The translations under genes were made by a program, and so were the position numbers. A DNA stretch of 64,000 nt from Moraxella sp. FZFQ2102. GTDB taxonomy: Bacteria > Pseudomonadota > Gammaproteobacteria > Pseudomonadales > Moraxellaceae. Each line of letters begins with the position of its first letter. Position 1 is the stretch's first letter. Under the pieces are notes generated by a model. It worked only from the letters and a program-made list of their open reading frames with translations. It ran no database searches and was not told the DNA's origin. Location: NCBI RefSeq assembly GCF_024137865.1, contig NZ_CP099960.1:1612001-1676000 (forward strand). The letters are read 5' to 3'. Positions 18,457-26,674 of this stretch are shown piece after piece.

Positions 18457-18849
18457 TTATTTTTTCTGCCAAGTTTGGCTGCGACCAACCACTTTACCTG
18501 CGATCTTGTAGCCGCCTTTTAGGTCAAGCTTTGAGCCTTTTAGCGTTGCGTTCAGATCATAGGTTTTACCATTGACAGGGTCGGTGATTTTACCGCCGCT
18601 ATACTTGCCGCCGCCATCAGCCTTTAGGCCAGTGATGACTGTGCGACCGACATAAGTTTTGGCTTTGGCGGTATTGCCTTCGACGATTTTACCTGTGAAG
18701 GTATTGCCTGATTGGCTGATTTGTACGACGGCTTTTGGCTGACCATCTTCATAAGTTTGCCAGTGACCGACGATACCGTCGGCGGCGAATGCTGATGCTG
18801 ATAGTGCAAGACCAGCGCCGATTGCCATCAACTTGCTAGAGAATTTCAT
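18457..18849 (-). CDS. DUF2147 secreted protein
   Basis: 130 residues with a signal peptide MKFSSKLMAIGAGLALSASAFA. The mature protein reads as a small beta-barrel: GHWQTYEDGQPKAVVQIS, ITGLKADGGGKYSGG and GKVVGRSQTWQKK are the typical DUF2147 blocks (a lipocalin-like fold found in many Gram-negative periplasms). The function of the family is not established; it may bind a small ligand. A good ribosome site (AAGGAG) lies before the ATG, a textbook promoter is at 18945-18973, and the gene has its own terminator, so it is expressed as a single unit and perhaps strongly. Confidence 0.8.
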   Translation of the reverse strand: MKFSSKLMAIGAGLALSASAFAADGIVGHWQTYEDGQPKAVVQISQSGNTFTGKIVEGNTAKAKTYVGRTVITGLKADGGGKYSGGKITDPVNGKTYDLNATLKGSKLDLKGGYKIAGKVVGRSQTWQKK

Positions 18850-18944
18850 AAAACACTCCTTGGTGAAACACCTGTGATTAAAATCATTAAGAAAACCGCT
18901 TAAATCAGCCCAAAAGCTTAGCTGGCAGTTTCAAGCTTGAATTC

Positions 18945-18973
18945 ATTATAACCAAGCGATTTGAGAATTGCAA
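18945..18973 (-). promoter_or_regulatory. Sigma70 promoter of the DUF2147 gene
   Basis: On the minus strand TTGCAA, a 17-base spacer and TATAAT, giving a leader of roughly 90 bases before the ATG. Confidence 0.75.
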
Positions 18974-19095
18974 ACTGTCTAGACAAAGTTTTGTTATGGT
19001 TTACGGCTGATTTTGTTACAACGAGTGAACGAGTGTTTCTTTTGGAGAAATTTTGCACAAAATATAAGCAATTCAATCACTTAGCTGTACGATTC

Positions 19096-19377
19096 TTAGG
19101 CAAATGGATTGTTAATCGTCTCTTTCGTCTGTACAGCATCGCCATCTGTGACCGATAAGTCATTTGTAGAATCACCAGCTGATGGGCGGTTAAGTCTGTC
19201 TGTAAGCTTTGTGACCAATACATCGGCAAAAGCTTGCAGTGCTTTGGCTTGGTTAAGCCCATCGGCATTGGGATAAATGGTCAAATCACCATAAATAGCA
19301 ATGCCATCCAAGCCATTTTCGACGCTTAAGCCGCCAATACTCAGCGCTTCATGATCATTGTCAAAGGGGTGAATCAT
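19096..19377 (-). CDS. Small conserved-looking protein of unknown function, coupled to the nuclease gene
   Basis: 93 residues with no signal peptide or membrane segment, so it is probably cytoplasmic. It has an ordered N-terminal part (GLSVENGLDGIAIYGDLTIYP, then a helix KALQAFADVLVTKLTDRL) and a disordered acidic tail. The N-terminal pattern recalls small proteins of unknown role seen in phages and Acinetobacter. Its start is 12 bases after the stop of the nuclease gene, with a GAGA-type ribosome site, so the two are very likely translated from one message. An inhibitor of the nuclease is conceivable but unproven. Coding character is good but not beyond doubt. Confidence 0.55.
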   Translation of the reverse strand: MIHPFDNDHEALSIGGLSVENGLDGIAIYGDLTIYPNADGLNQAKALQAFADVLVTKLTDRLNRPSAGDSTNDLSVTDGDAVQTKETINNPFA

Positions 19378-19389
19378 GTCATTTTCTCA

Positions 19390-20370
19390 TTAAGATTTTC
19401 TTAAAAAATTCACAGCATAATCGATAAGTTCACCGCCAAAGGCAAGCCAAGTGTCTCGATTGTTTAGGATGATGGCATCGGCTTGTTTTTGGGTCATCGG
19501 TGCAGGCAGATTAAAGGCGTGATGCTTGACATCGCTTGATAAATTTGGCATAGCATCAATGCCAGTGCGGGCAGACAGCTCAGATAAGCTGATGACTTCA
19601 TAGTTGGCAGATGCACTATTGGCAGAGAAATACACCCCAGCTTGATTGATGCTTGGTATGTAGATTGCCTTAAAAAAGTGACTCGGAACTAAGACGCGTC
19701 CGCCGATGCGCTCACTCGTCGTACCAATGAACGCCACGCCCGTGACTACATAGACATCGTTATATTTGCTGGTTAGTGTGCGCGTGGCATTTTCGATGTG
19801 TCGCCACAGGTTACGGTTATGCTCACCGTTTTGTGGGACAATGTTAGCAAGGCTAAAGCTTGCGTACTGCTCATCATTGGTCGCCATGTCGCCATTGGGT
19901 GCGATGTGTCCGCGGTCAAATCCAGAGCGGCGATAGTCAGCAAGCTCGGCACGGTGATTGGGTGCAAGGCGTTTTTCGGCGCGAAAATTATCCACGCGTG
20001 TCAGGCTGCGCGCTTGTACTACGCGCTTGCGGTCTAGGTGTGATGCTGACCAAAATGGCGTACGCGACACGCCAGAGTACAGCGTAGCAAAGCCATCAAA
20101 GCATAGGGCATACAGCGATTGATTCAGCTTTTGCCCTTTATCACCGACCAAGACAGGCGCGGTACGCTGATAAAACTGCCCATCACATTGGGCGAAATTA
20201 TTAAATTTATCTTCAAAATTATAAGCAATAACTTTGGGCGTGCTGATGGTGGGCGTGCCGGTTTTGGCAGGTGGTGTGGGCGGCGTTTGTTCAATGCTGA
20301 CGCTGCAGCCTGCAAGTAAAACAGCAGTGCTTAGGGCGATGGTATAAAATTTGTGAAAAACTTTGGACAT
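19390..20370 (-). CDS. DNA/RNA non-specific endonuclease, lipoprotein (Serratia-nuclease family)
   Basis: 326 residues. The start carries a lipoprotein signal with lipobox LLAGC (Cys22), then a Pro/Thr-rich linker to about residue 45, then the NUC domain. The signature DRGHIAPNGDM holds the catalytic histidine, and IVPQNGEHNRNLWRHIEN supplies the magnesium-binding asparagine. ADYRRSGFDRG is also typical. Enzymes of this group cut single- and double-stranded DNA and RNA outside the cytoplasm, for nutrient recovery, biofilm turnover or defence. Lipidation would hold it at the membrane, most likely in the periplasm or on the surface. The small gene at 19096-19377 follows closely. It is divergent from mutY. 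Confidence 0.9.
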   Translation of the reverse strand: MSKVFHKFYTIALSTAVLLAGCSVSIEQTPPTPPAKTGTPTISTPKVIAYNFEDKFNNFAQCDGQFYQRTAPVLVGDKGQKLNQSLYALCFDGFATLYSGVSRTPFWSASHLDRKRVVQARSLTRVDNFRAEKRLAPNHRAELADYRRSGFDRGHIAPNGDMATNDEQYASFSLANIVPQNGEHNRNLWRHIENATRTLTSKYNDVYVVTGVAFIGTTSERIGGRVLVPSHFFKAIYIPSINQAGVYFSANSASANYEVISLSELSARTGIDAMPNLSSDVKHHAFNLPAPMTQKQADAIILNNRDTWLAFGGELIDYAVNFLRKS

Positions 20371-20378
20371 GGTATAGC

Positions 20379-20406
20379 TTGTAATTATGGGGCTTGTCGG
20401 TATAAT
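20379..20406 (+). promoter_or_regulatory. Sigma70 promoter of mutY
   Basis: TTGTAA at 20379-20384, a 16-base spacer, and TATAAT at 20401-20406, 36 bases before the mutY ATG. It overlaps the start of the divergent nuclease gene's upstream region. Confidence 0.7.
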
Positions 20407-20442
20407 GATTCGCTAAATCCTTGATTGTAGCAGTTATCCGCC

Positions 20443-21636
20443 ATGACCACAAGCCAAAAATCCACTGATGCGCTGTCTGCCAGCTTTGCACCGCGCCTAC
20501 TGACTTGGTTTCATCAGTTTGGACGCCATGATTTGCCATGGCAATACCATCACAAGCCTGAAGCTGACATCTATGCGGTGTGGCTGTCGGAGATCATGCT
20601 GCAGCAGACGCAGGTGGCGACGGTGCTTGGTTATTTTGGGCGGTTTTTGGAGAAATTTCCGACTGTACAGGCATTGGCGGCAGCCGATTGGCAAGATGTG
20701 GCGACGCTGTGGGCAGGGCTTGGCTATTATGCACGCGCGCGTAATCTGCACGCAGGGGCAAAGCAAGTTGCTGATTTTATTGATAAAAATGGTCACTTTC
20801 CGCAGACGCTTGATGAGTGGCAGGCGGTGCGCGGTGTCGGACGATCCACCGCTGGGGCGATCGTGGCGATGGGTGTGCGCGACTTTGGCGTGATCTGTGA
20901 TGGCAATGTCAAACGCGTACTGACACGCCATCGTGCCATCGGTGATGACATCACCAAAAGCGCGACCGACAAGGCATTGTGGGAGCTTGCGACCTTATTG
21001 ACGCCACAAACCGACAGCGGTAAATATGCCCAAGCGATGATGGATTTGGGCGCGACCATCTGCACGCGCACACGCCCAAAGTGCGATATTTGCCCTGTGG
21101 CAAGCGACTGCCAAGCGCGGCAGCTGGGGCGACAGACCGATTTTCCTGTTAAGAAAAAAGCTGCCGCCAAGCCGCATCGCCACAGTCTTGTCATTTCACT
21201 GATTCATAATGATCGCACGCTGTGGCTACATCGGCACAATGACGGCGGCATTTGGGATGGGCTGTGGTGCTTGCCGATGATGGCTTTGGATTATGGCGGG
21301 GATGGTGAGTTGTCTGTAGAAAATCTACAAAATCTGCTAGAAAAAGCATGGCAAAATTCAGCGAATGACAGCACGCAGTCTGTAGCACAATCCTTGGCAG
21401 AATCTCAGCTGATGACCACGCTTGATCTGCCCATCATCACACAGCCAATCAAACGCATCAAGCATACTTTGACGCATTTTCATTGGCATTTGTACCATTT
21501 ATCAATACGCATTGATGATGCTGTCACAGCGCAGATTGATGATAAATTACGCGCCATCCATGCTGAGTTTGTGTGGTGTGTGGGTAGCCAAACGCTTGCC
21601 AAACCTGCTGCAATGGTAAAGTTGCTACAAGGGTAG
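20443..21636 (+). CDS. mutY: A/G-specific adenine DNA glycosylase
   Basis: 397 residues. Domains in order: helix-hairpin-helix glycosylase with the catalytic glutamate in WLSEIMLQQTQV (Glu50), VRGVGRSTAGAI hairpin, catalytic aspartate in GVICDGNVKRVL, a [4Fe-4S] cluster CTRTRPKCDICPVASDC, and a C-terminal NUDIX-like domain recognising 8-oxoguanine. MutY removes adenine mispaired with 8-oxoG. It is somewhat longer than E. coli MutY (350) because of an insertion in the C-terminal domain between residues about 285 and 325. No partner gene follows; ispA converges on it. Confidence 0.95.
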   Translation: MTTSQKSTDALSASFAPRLLTWFHQFGRHDLPWQYHHKPEADIYAVWLSEIMLQQTQVATVLGYFGRFLEKFPTVQALAAADWQDVATLWAGLGYYARARNLHAGAKQVADFIDKNGHFPQTLDEWQAVRGVGRSTAGAIVAMGVRDFGVICDGNVKRVLTRHRAIGDDITKSATDKALWELATLLTPQTDSGKYAQAMMDLGATICTRTRPKCDICPVASDCQARQLGRQTDFPVKKKAAAKPHRHSLVISLIHNDRTLWLHRHNDGGIWDGLWCLPMMALDYGGDGELSVENLQNLLEKAWQNSANDSTQSVAQSLAESQLMTTLDLPIITQPIKRIKHTLTHFHWHLYHLSIRIDDAVTAQIDDKLRAIHAEFVWCVGSQTLAKPAAMVKLLQG

Positions 21637-21663
21637 CAAGACTAGCTGTAGGATTTGATAAAA

Positions 21664-22608
21664 TTAGAACGAGCGCGCCTGTAACCAATCGACAATTTGT
21701 ACCAATAAATTCTGCTCGCCAAATCCGTTTACCGCCGTGCGCGCATCGTCAAACAGCTGATCGGCATAAGCTTTTGCGCCATCGACACCCAGCAGCTTGA
21801 CATAAGTGGATTTTTCCAATTTTTCATCGCTGCCAGCAGGTTTGCCAAGTGTTTCGGTATCAGCGATGACATCAAGGACATCATCCTGCACCTGAAAGGC
21901 AAGTCCCACCGCGCGAGCGTATTGACCAAGCTTTAGCATCATTGCATCATCAGCATCAGCACAGATGCCACCCATCAGCACAGATGCTTCAATGAGTGCA
22001 CCTGTCTTGTCGCGGTGAATGGCTTCTAGTTCAGCTTGGGTCAGTGTCTTATTCTCACCTTCAATATCCAACATCTGTCCTGCGACCATGCGGCGCGCGC
22101 GCGGGGCAAGTGTGCCAAGTAGCTGCAGCCCGATGTCATCATCAGATGGCGTATCAAATATTGACTGTAAATCCATGCTTAATAATTCAAAAGCAATGGA
22201 TTGTAGTGCATCACCAGCAAGCAGGGCAGTGCCTTCACTATAGACCACATGGCAAGTCGGCTTACCGCGGCGCAGCTCATCATCATCCATACAAGGCAAA
22301 TCATCATGCACAAGTGAGTAGCCATGTATCATCTCCACGGCTAGCATCGCACGCAAGGTCATTTGTGCTTGCATCTGTAAGTCAGTATTTTCAAGGTTTG
22401 CAAGGCTGATAAAAGTCGCTGCGGTCAATAAAGGACGCACGCGCTTACCGCCATTGTGGATGGCATAGCGACAAGCGGCATTGAGTGGTTCTGGCAGATT
22501 GACCGTATCAAAAACGGTATTCATCACCCGTTCAAGTTCGGCACTTTGCCATGATTGTAGCTGGTTTAGTGTGTTAATTTTGCACAAAGTTTCGGTGAGA
22601 TGAGTCAT
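21664..22608 (-). CDS. ispA: Farnesyl diphosphate synthase (IspA-type polyprenyl synthetase)
   Basis: 314 residues, all-helical trans-prenyltransferase. The first aspartate-rich motif is in HDDLPCMDDDELRRGKPTCH and the second in FQVQDDVLDVIADTE; GGKRVRP is the allylic substrate site. The residues before the first motif and the two-residue insertion in it mark the bacterial FPP/GGPP synthase class, so C15 is the likely product, though C20 cannot be excluded. It feeds ubiquinone and undecaprenyl synthesis. It directly follows the small membrane-protein gene (a one-base gap) and rnr, so rnr, the membrane protein and ispA probably form one operon. Confidence 0.92.
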   Translation of the reverse strand: MTHLTETLCKINTLNQLQSWQSAELERVMNTVFDTVNLPEPLNAACRYAIHNGGKRVRPLLTAATFISLANLENTDLQMQAQMTLRAMLAVEMIHGYSLVHDDLPCMDDDELRRGKPTCHVVYSEGTALLAGDALQSIAFELLSMDLQSIFDTPSDDDIGLQLLGTLAPRARRMVAGQMLDIEGENKTLTQAELEAIHRDKTGALIEASVLMGGICADADDAMMLKLGQYARAVGLAFQVQDDVLDVIADTETLGKPAGSDEKLEKSTYVKLLGVDGAKAYADQLFDDARTAVNGFGEQNLLVQIVDWLQARSF

Positions 22609-22609
22609 T

Positions 22610-22963
22610 TTATTTCTTAAGTTTATTTTGATAATATCGTACAGTCAGCACCGCTTGGGTCATGCCAAGTACAATCATGAGTACAAACAGCTCATTAATC
22701 GGCTGGTCGGCGGTCTTGATTGCGGTGTGAATCAAAAGAGCGATATATACCGCAAGACCAAAAGCGTAAATTTTAAATTTGCCCTTTGGGAAGTTCACCA
22801 TTAGCGTCAAAAGTATGATCAAGATGATCGCCGTGCCAAACAGCAACCACAATCCGCCACCACCGATGACGATGAGCAATACGCCAGCGAGCATATACGC
22901 GGTCAGCACATCGGTGATGCCTTCTAAAAAGTTATAGCGCGGTTTGGTCTTTGAAGTTGCCAT
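22610..22963 (-). CDS. Small integral membrane protein of unknown function
   Basis: 117 residues with about four membrane segments (roughly 17-32, 34-57, 65-82 and 92-108) and a basic C-terminus KLKK. I do not recognise the family. It lies between rnr (34-base gap) and ispA (next to its start) on the same strand, so it is surely transcribed with them. The ordered run of hydrophobic segments and normal codon use make it a real gene. Confidence 0.75.
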   Translation of the reverse strand: MATSKTKPRYNFLEGITDVLTAYMLAGVLLIVIGGGGLWLLFGTAIILIILLTLMVNFPKGKFKIYAFGLAVYIALLIHTAIKTADQPINELFVLMIVLGMTQAVLTVRYYQNKLKK

Positions 22964-22997
22964 TTCATGTCCTTATGAATCTTTGTGTTGTGCCGAT

Positions 22998-25301
22998 TTA
23001 TGATTTGCGGCGGCTTTTGGTTTTGCCCGAGTTGCCTGATTTACCTGCTTTGCCTGTTGATTTGGGTTTGTCGATGACTTTGGCAACCCCATCACTGCCC
23101 AATTGGCTCAGCTGTTCGACCAGCTTAAAGTCAATTTGCAATAAATCCATATTCACACCTGCCACTTGGATCAGTAGGCTGTCACCCAGTCCGAATTTTG
23201 AGCCTTTATCGCCGATGAGCTTTTGTTCTCGCTCATCATAATCAAAGTATTCATTGCCAAGCCCTGAGATGTGAATCAAGCCTTCGATAAACAGCTCATT
23301 GAGAGTTACAAACAGCCCAAAGCTTGTCACCGTGGCGACAGTTGCGGTAAATTCATCACCGATATGACGCTGCATATAGTGGCATTTTAGCCAGGTTTCG
23401 ACATCACGAGAGGCTTCTTCGGCACGGCGTTCGGTGAGACTGGTTTGCTCGCCAGCTTCATCGAGCGAGCCGTATAGTGTATCGGCAGGTTGTTGGGCAG
23501 TGACCTTGTCCTTGATAGCACGATGCAGCATCAAATCTGGATAGCGACGGATTGGACTGGTGAAGTGGCTATATTCATCATATGCCAAACCAAAATGCCC
23601 AATATTATCAGGGCTATAATTCGCCTGCATCATCGAGCGAAGTAGCATACTGTGAATGCTCACCGCATCAGGGCGATCGGCAGTGGCTTTGATGATACGC
23701 TGATAATCTTCATGCGTTGGCGACTCGCTTGGGAATGATAGGCCAAAGCTTTTGACATACTCGTGCAGGCGAGCGGATTTTTCGTCATTGGGCTTATCGT
23801 GGTTGCGATACAGCACAGGCAATTCGTGCTTGAGCGCAAAGTTTGCCGCACAGGTATTGGCAAGTAGCATCATCTCTTCGATGAGCTTATGCGCATCACT
23901 ACGAGTGCGAGCGACGATATCGACGATATCGCCATCTTTACCAAATTTGATATAAGTCTCAGCGGTCTCAAACGCCATCGCACCGCGCTCTTCACGGCGG
24001 GCATCTAGGATTTGGTACAGCTGATGCAGTGTGTCAATCGATTTGAGCACATCGCCATTACGCACCAAATCATCAGGTAGGGTTTCGTTGGTTGGGTCAT
24101 TAAAATAGGCATTGACTTGATTATAAGTCAAGCGTGCCTGTGAGTGCATCACCGCAGGGTAGAACTCGTAGCCAGTCACCTTGCCGCCACGAGAGACCTT
24201 GATATCAGCGACCATGCACAGACGGTCAACCTTTGGGTTCAATGAACACAAGCCGTTGGATAGGGCTTCTGGTAGCATCGGAATGACTCGATGTGGGAAA
24301 TATACCGAAGTACCACGCTCATAAGCATCGATATCGAGTGCCGATCGTGGTGTGACATAATGGCTGACATCAGCAATGGCGACGACGACACGGAAGTTGC
24401 CACCGGCACGCTTTTCGGCATAGACAGCATCGTCAAAGTCACGAGAATCTTCACCATCGATGGTCACCAGTGGCAGATGACGCAAATCGACACGGCCAGC
24501 AAAGTCCTTGTCAGATGGCTCATCGAAGCTTGCCGCCTGTTTGAGCGTCTCTTTGCTAAATTCATGCGGAATGCCATAATTATACAGCGTGGTCTCGATG
24601 ATTAATTCGCGATCATTCAGGTTGCTCAGTAGTTCGGTGATTTTGCCGGTGGCGAACTCTTGATAAGTCGGCAAATCGATGATAGCAACTTTGACATCAT
24701 CACCGATACCAGCATTCATCGCCATCACATTGTCATCGCTGACGGTGATGGGCTGATGGGCGTTAGCACCAGATAACTGCACAAAAAAGCCTTCGCCGTC
24801 ATAAGCAAGCTTGCCAATGAACTCTAGTTGATGGCGGTGTGTCACTGTGGTGATGCGTGCTTCTGCTTTGCCACGGTATTCACTGGCGACCACTTCGACT
24901 GTATCGCCATCAAAGACCAATCGCATTTGTTTTTCGTGCAAAAACAAGTCAGGCATATCAGGCAACACCACAAAGCCAAAGCCTTTTGGGTTGGCGGATA
25001 CTGTACCAGTCAAGATGGTCGGCAAGGGAGCGACACTAAAATGAATGCCATCGCTACGCTCAAGCTGAGAATCTCTGAGCATGGCCTTTAGGCGATTGGT
25101 CAGGGCAAAAAATTTATCTTCATCATCCAAGATACCAAAATGCATGGCAAGCGATTCTTGGGTGGCAGGATTGCCTTGGTTGGTGATGTCTGCCACTGTC
25201 TGCAGAATCAGCAGGCGTGACGGAATTGGGTTTTGGTATTTTGTTGCTTCGACCGCTGCATTTGGGTCATTCCATTTGGTTTTTTTTGTTTTGTTGGTCA
25301 T
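22998..25301 (-). CDS. rnr: Ribonuclease R
   Basis: 767 residues of the RNB family. Domains in order: a short N-terminal helix-turn-helix-like part, two cold-shock domains (about 90-230), the RNB catalytic domain with the metal-binding aspartates in TIDGEDSRDFDDAVY, HFTSPIRRYPDLMLHR near the active-site end, an S1 domain (about 645-730), and a basic Lys/Ser tail. The S1 domain and long basic tail fit RNase R better than RNase II. It degrades structured RNA 3' to 5' and acts in trans-translation quality control. It is the first gene of the rnr-membrane protein-ispA group and divergent from rimI. trmH/rlmB, its common neighbour elsewhere, is not adjacent. Confidence 0.95.
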   Translation of the reverse strand: MTNKTKKTKWNDPNAAVEATKYQNPIPSRLLILQTVADITNQGNPATQESLAMHFGILDDEDKFFALTNRLKAMLRDSQLERSDGIHFSVAPLPTILTGTVSANPKGFGFVVLPDMPDLFLHEKQMRLVFDGDTVEVVASEYRGKAEARITTVTHRHQLEFIGKLAYDGEGFFVQLSGANAHQPITVSDDNVMAMNAGIGDDVKVAIIDLPTYQEFATGKITELLSNLNDRELIIETTLYNYGIPHEFSKETLKQAASFDEPSDKDFAGRVDLRHLPLVTIDGEDSRDFDDAVYAEKRAGGNFRVVVAIADVSHYVTPRSALDIDAYERGTSVYFPHRVIPMLPEALSNGLCSLNPKVDRLCMVADIKVSRGGKVTGYEFYPAVMHSQARLTYNQVNAYFNDPTNETLPDDLVRNGDVLKSIDTLHQLYQILDARREERGAMAFETAETYIKFGKDGDIVDIVARTRSDAHKLIEEMMLLANTCAANFALKHELPVLYRNHDKPNDEKSARLHEYVKSFGLSFPSESPTHEDYQRIIKATADRPDAVSIHSMLLRSMMQANYSPDNIGHFGLAYDEYSHFTSPIRRYPDLMLHRAIKDKVTAQQPADTLYGSLDEAGEQTSLTERRAEEASRDVETWLKCHYMQRHIGDEFTATVATVTSFGLFVTLNELFIEGLIHISGLGNEYFDYDEREQKLIGDKGSKFGLGDSLLIQVAGVNMDLLQIDFKLVEQLSQLGSDGVAKVIDKPKSTGKAGKSGNSGKTKSRRKS

Positions 25302-25394
25302 AACTTACCTAAATTACTATCTTTCGTGTTTGTCAATATTGTATCATAAAGCAGTGTATCATAACGCAAGTAAAATGATAAAAACTGGGGAAAT

Positions 25395-25886
25395 ATGTTG
25401 ATTGTTGAATTTGATCAGTTGCAAGCAGAGTTAAAAACAGGCGTGCTAGAACAGGTGGCGATGCTTGAGTGTCTGTGCTTGGCTGATGATCATTGGGAAG
25501 TGGCGGCGATTGCGTCGATGCTTGAGCAGTATGGTACTGGGCTATTATTGGCGGTGGATGACTTTGATGGTCTTCATGATGGTGATGTGCCGATCATCAA
25601 GGGTTATTGTCTGTATCAAATCGTCTTTGAGACTGCCGAAATCCATCGCATCGCCACCAATCCAAGCCATGCCCGCCAAGGTGTGGCACAGGCACTGATC
25701 ACATCACTGATGGATAAGATGCGGGCGGTACAAAGCGATCATCTATTACTAGAAGTCCGCTCGGATAATCAGCCTGCGATTAGCTTGTATCAAAAAATGG
25801 GATTTGTGACCATTGATGTGCGTAAAGGCTACTACCAGCTGCCTGCAGGTGCAGTGGATGCGATGATCATGCAGTGGCAATCATAA
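25395..25886 (+). CDS. rimI: Ribosomal protein S18 alanine N-acetyltransferase
   Basis: 163 residues, GNAT fold. The acetyl-CoA loop is seen in HRIATNPSHARQGVAQAL, and LLEVRSDNQPAISLYQKMGF is the typical RimI end block. It acetylates the N-terminal alanine of S18; it is somewhat divergent, with an insertion (FDGLHDGDVPI) in the middle, so a broader GNAT assignment is possible. A GGGGAAAT ribosome site precedes the ATG. It converges on infC. Confidence 0.83.
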   Translation: MLIVEFDQLQAELKTGVLEQVAMLECLCLADDHWEVAAIASMLEQYGTGLLLAVDDFDGLHDGDVPIIKGYCLYQIVFETAEIHRIATNPSHARQGVAQALITSLMDKMRAVQSDHLLLEVRSDNQPAISLYQKMGFVTIDVRKGYYQLPAGAVDAMIMQWQS

Positions 25887-25957
25887 AGCACAACACCGAA
25901 AATGCTCACGGCATTCACGGTGCTGATGAATGGGAAATCAGGCTGGATATGCCGTGC

Positions 25958-26479
25958 TTATTTTTTCTTGGCAGGGCCAAGTAGCATACCCATTTGGCGA
26001 CCTTCGACCTTCGGCGCTTGCTCAACGCTTGCAATCTCGGCAGTATCGGCGATGATGCGTTCAAGCTGTGTTTTGCCGATTTCTTGGTGAGCCATCTCAC
26101 GACCGCGGAAACGGATACTGACTTTCACCTTGTCTTTATCTTCGATAAACTCAACGATTTTACGAAGTTTGACTTGATAGTCGGCTTCTTCGGTACCTGG
26201 GCGTAGTTTGATTTCACGCACTTGGGTTTGTTTTTGGTTCTTTTTGGCTTCTTTGGCTTTTTGTTTTTGTTCGTACAAATAGCGCTTATAATCCATCACT
26301 TTGCACACAGGTGGCTTGGCATCAGGCACGATTTCTACCAAGTCTAGGCCATCATCAGCGGCGGTTTTTAGTGCGGTTTGGATATCTACCACGCCAAGCT
26401 GTTCGCCATCTTCTTTGACTAGGCGGACTTCTTTGGCACGGATTTCTTCGTTAATATTTAAACGGTTTGACGGTTTAAT
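25958..26479 (-). CDS. infC: Translation initiation factor IF-3 (ATT start codon)
   Basis: 173 residues when read from an ATT codon at 26479-26477. The first ATG- or GTG-type start would cut off about 29 residues including [14 protein letters not shown], which is a conserved IF-3 block, so the true start must lie further up. The ATT is preceded by GGAG with 8-base spacing, and E. coli infC also starts with ATT. The rest shows the two IF-3 domains: [19 protein letters not shown], the basic linker [13 protein letters not shown], and [12 protein letters not shown]. It prevents subunit association and proofreads the initiator tRNA. thrS is upstream on the same strand; rpmI and rplT, which normally follow, are missing. 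Confidence 0.9.
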   Translation of the reverse strand: MKPSNRLNINEEIRAKEVRLVKEDGEQLGVVDIQTALKTAADDGLDLVEIVPDAKPPVCKVMDYKRYLYEQKQKAKEAKKNQKQTQVREIKLRPGTEEADYQVKLRKIVEFIEDKDKVKVSIRFRGREMAHQEIGKTQLERIIADTAEIASVEQAPKVEGRQMGMLLGPAKKK

Positions 26480-26626
26480 GGGTCTTACTCCAATCTAATT
26501 GCTCTTTTGTCAATCGCTGATGCTCTCTTGGCAATCACTCATTGACCTGTCTGCCAATACTTTGGCATTAAAGTGTCTATTATTAACCATTTGCTAAATT
26601 TTTGTCAAATGGTTTTATGTACTTTT
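26480..26626 (-). promoter_or_regulatory. infC leader region with TTGGCA/TGCCAA repeats
   Basis: Between the thrS terminator and infC. TGCCAA-AGTA-TTGGCA forms a small hairpin and a further TTGCCAA lies 20 bases away, so two alternative pairings are possible. TTGACA occurs about 40 bases before the start, but no good -10 follows at normal spacing. Confidence 0.35.
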
Positions 26627-26665
26627 AAAAAAATTTGCCCAATATTTGGGGTATTGGGCAAATTT
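26627..26665 (-). terminator. Intrinsic terminator of thrS
   Basis: Perfect 13-base arms AAATTTGCCCAAT/ATTGGGCAAATTT and a T-run of seven on the minus strand, 10 bases past the thrS stop. It separates thrS from infC. Confidence 0.85.
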
Positions 26666-26674
26666 CATCAAGGC

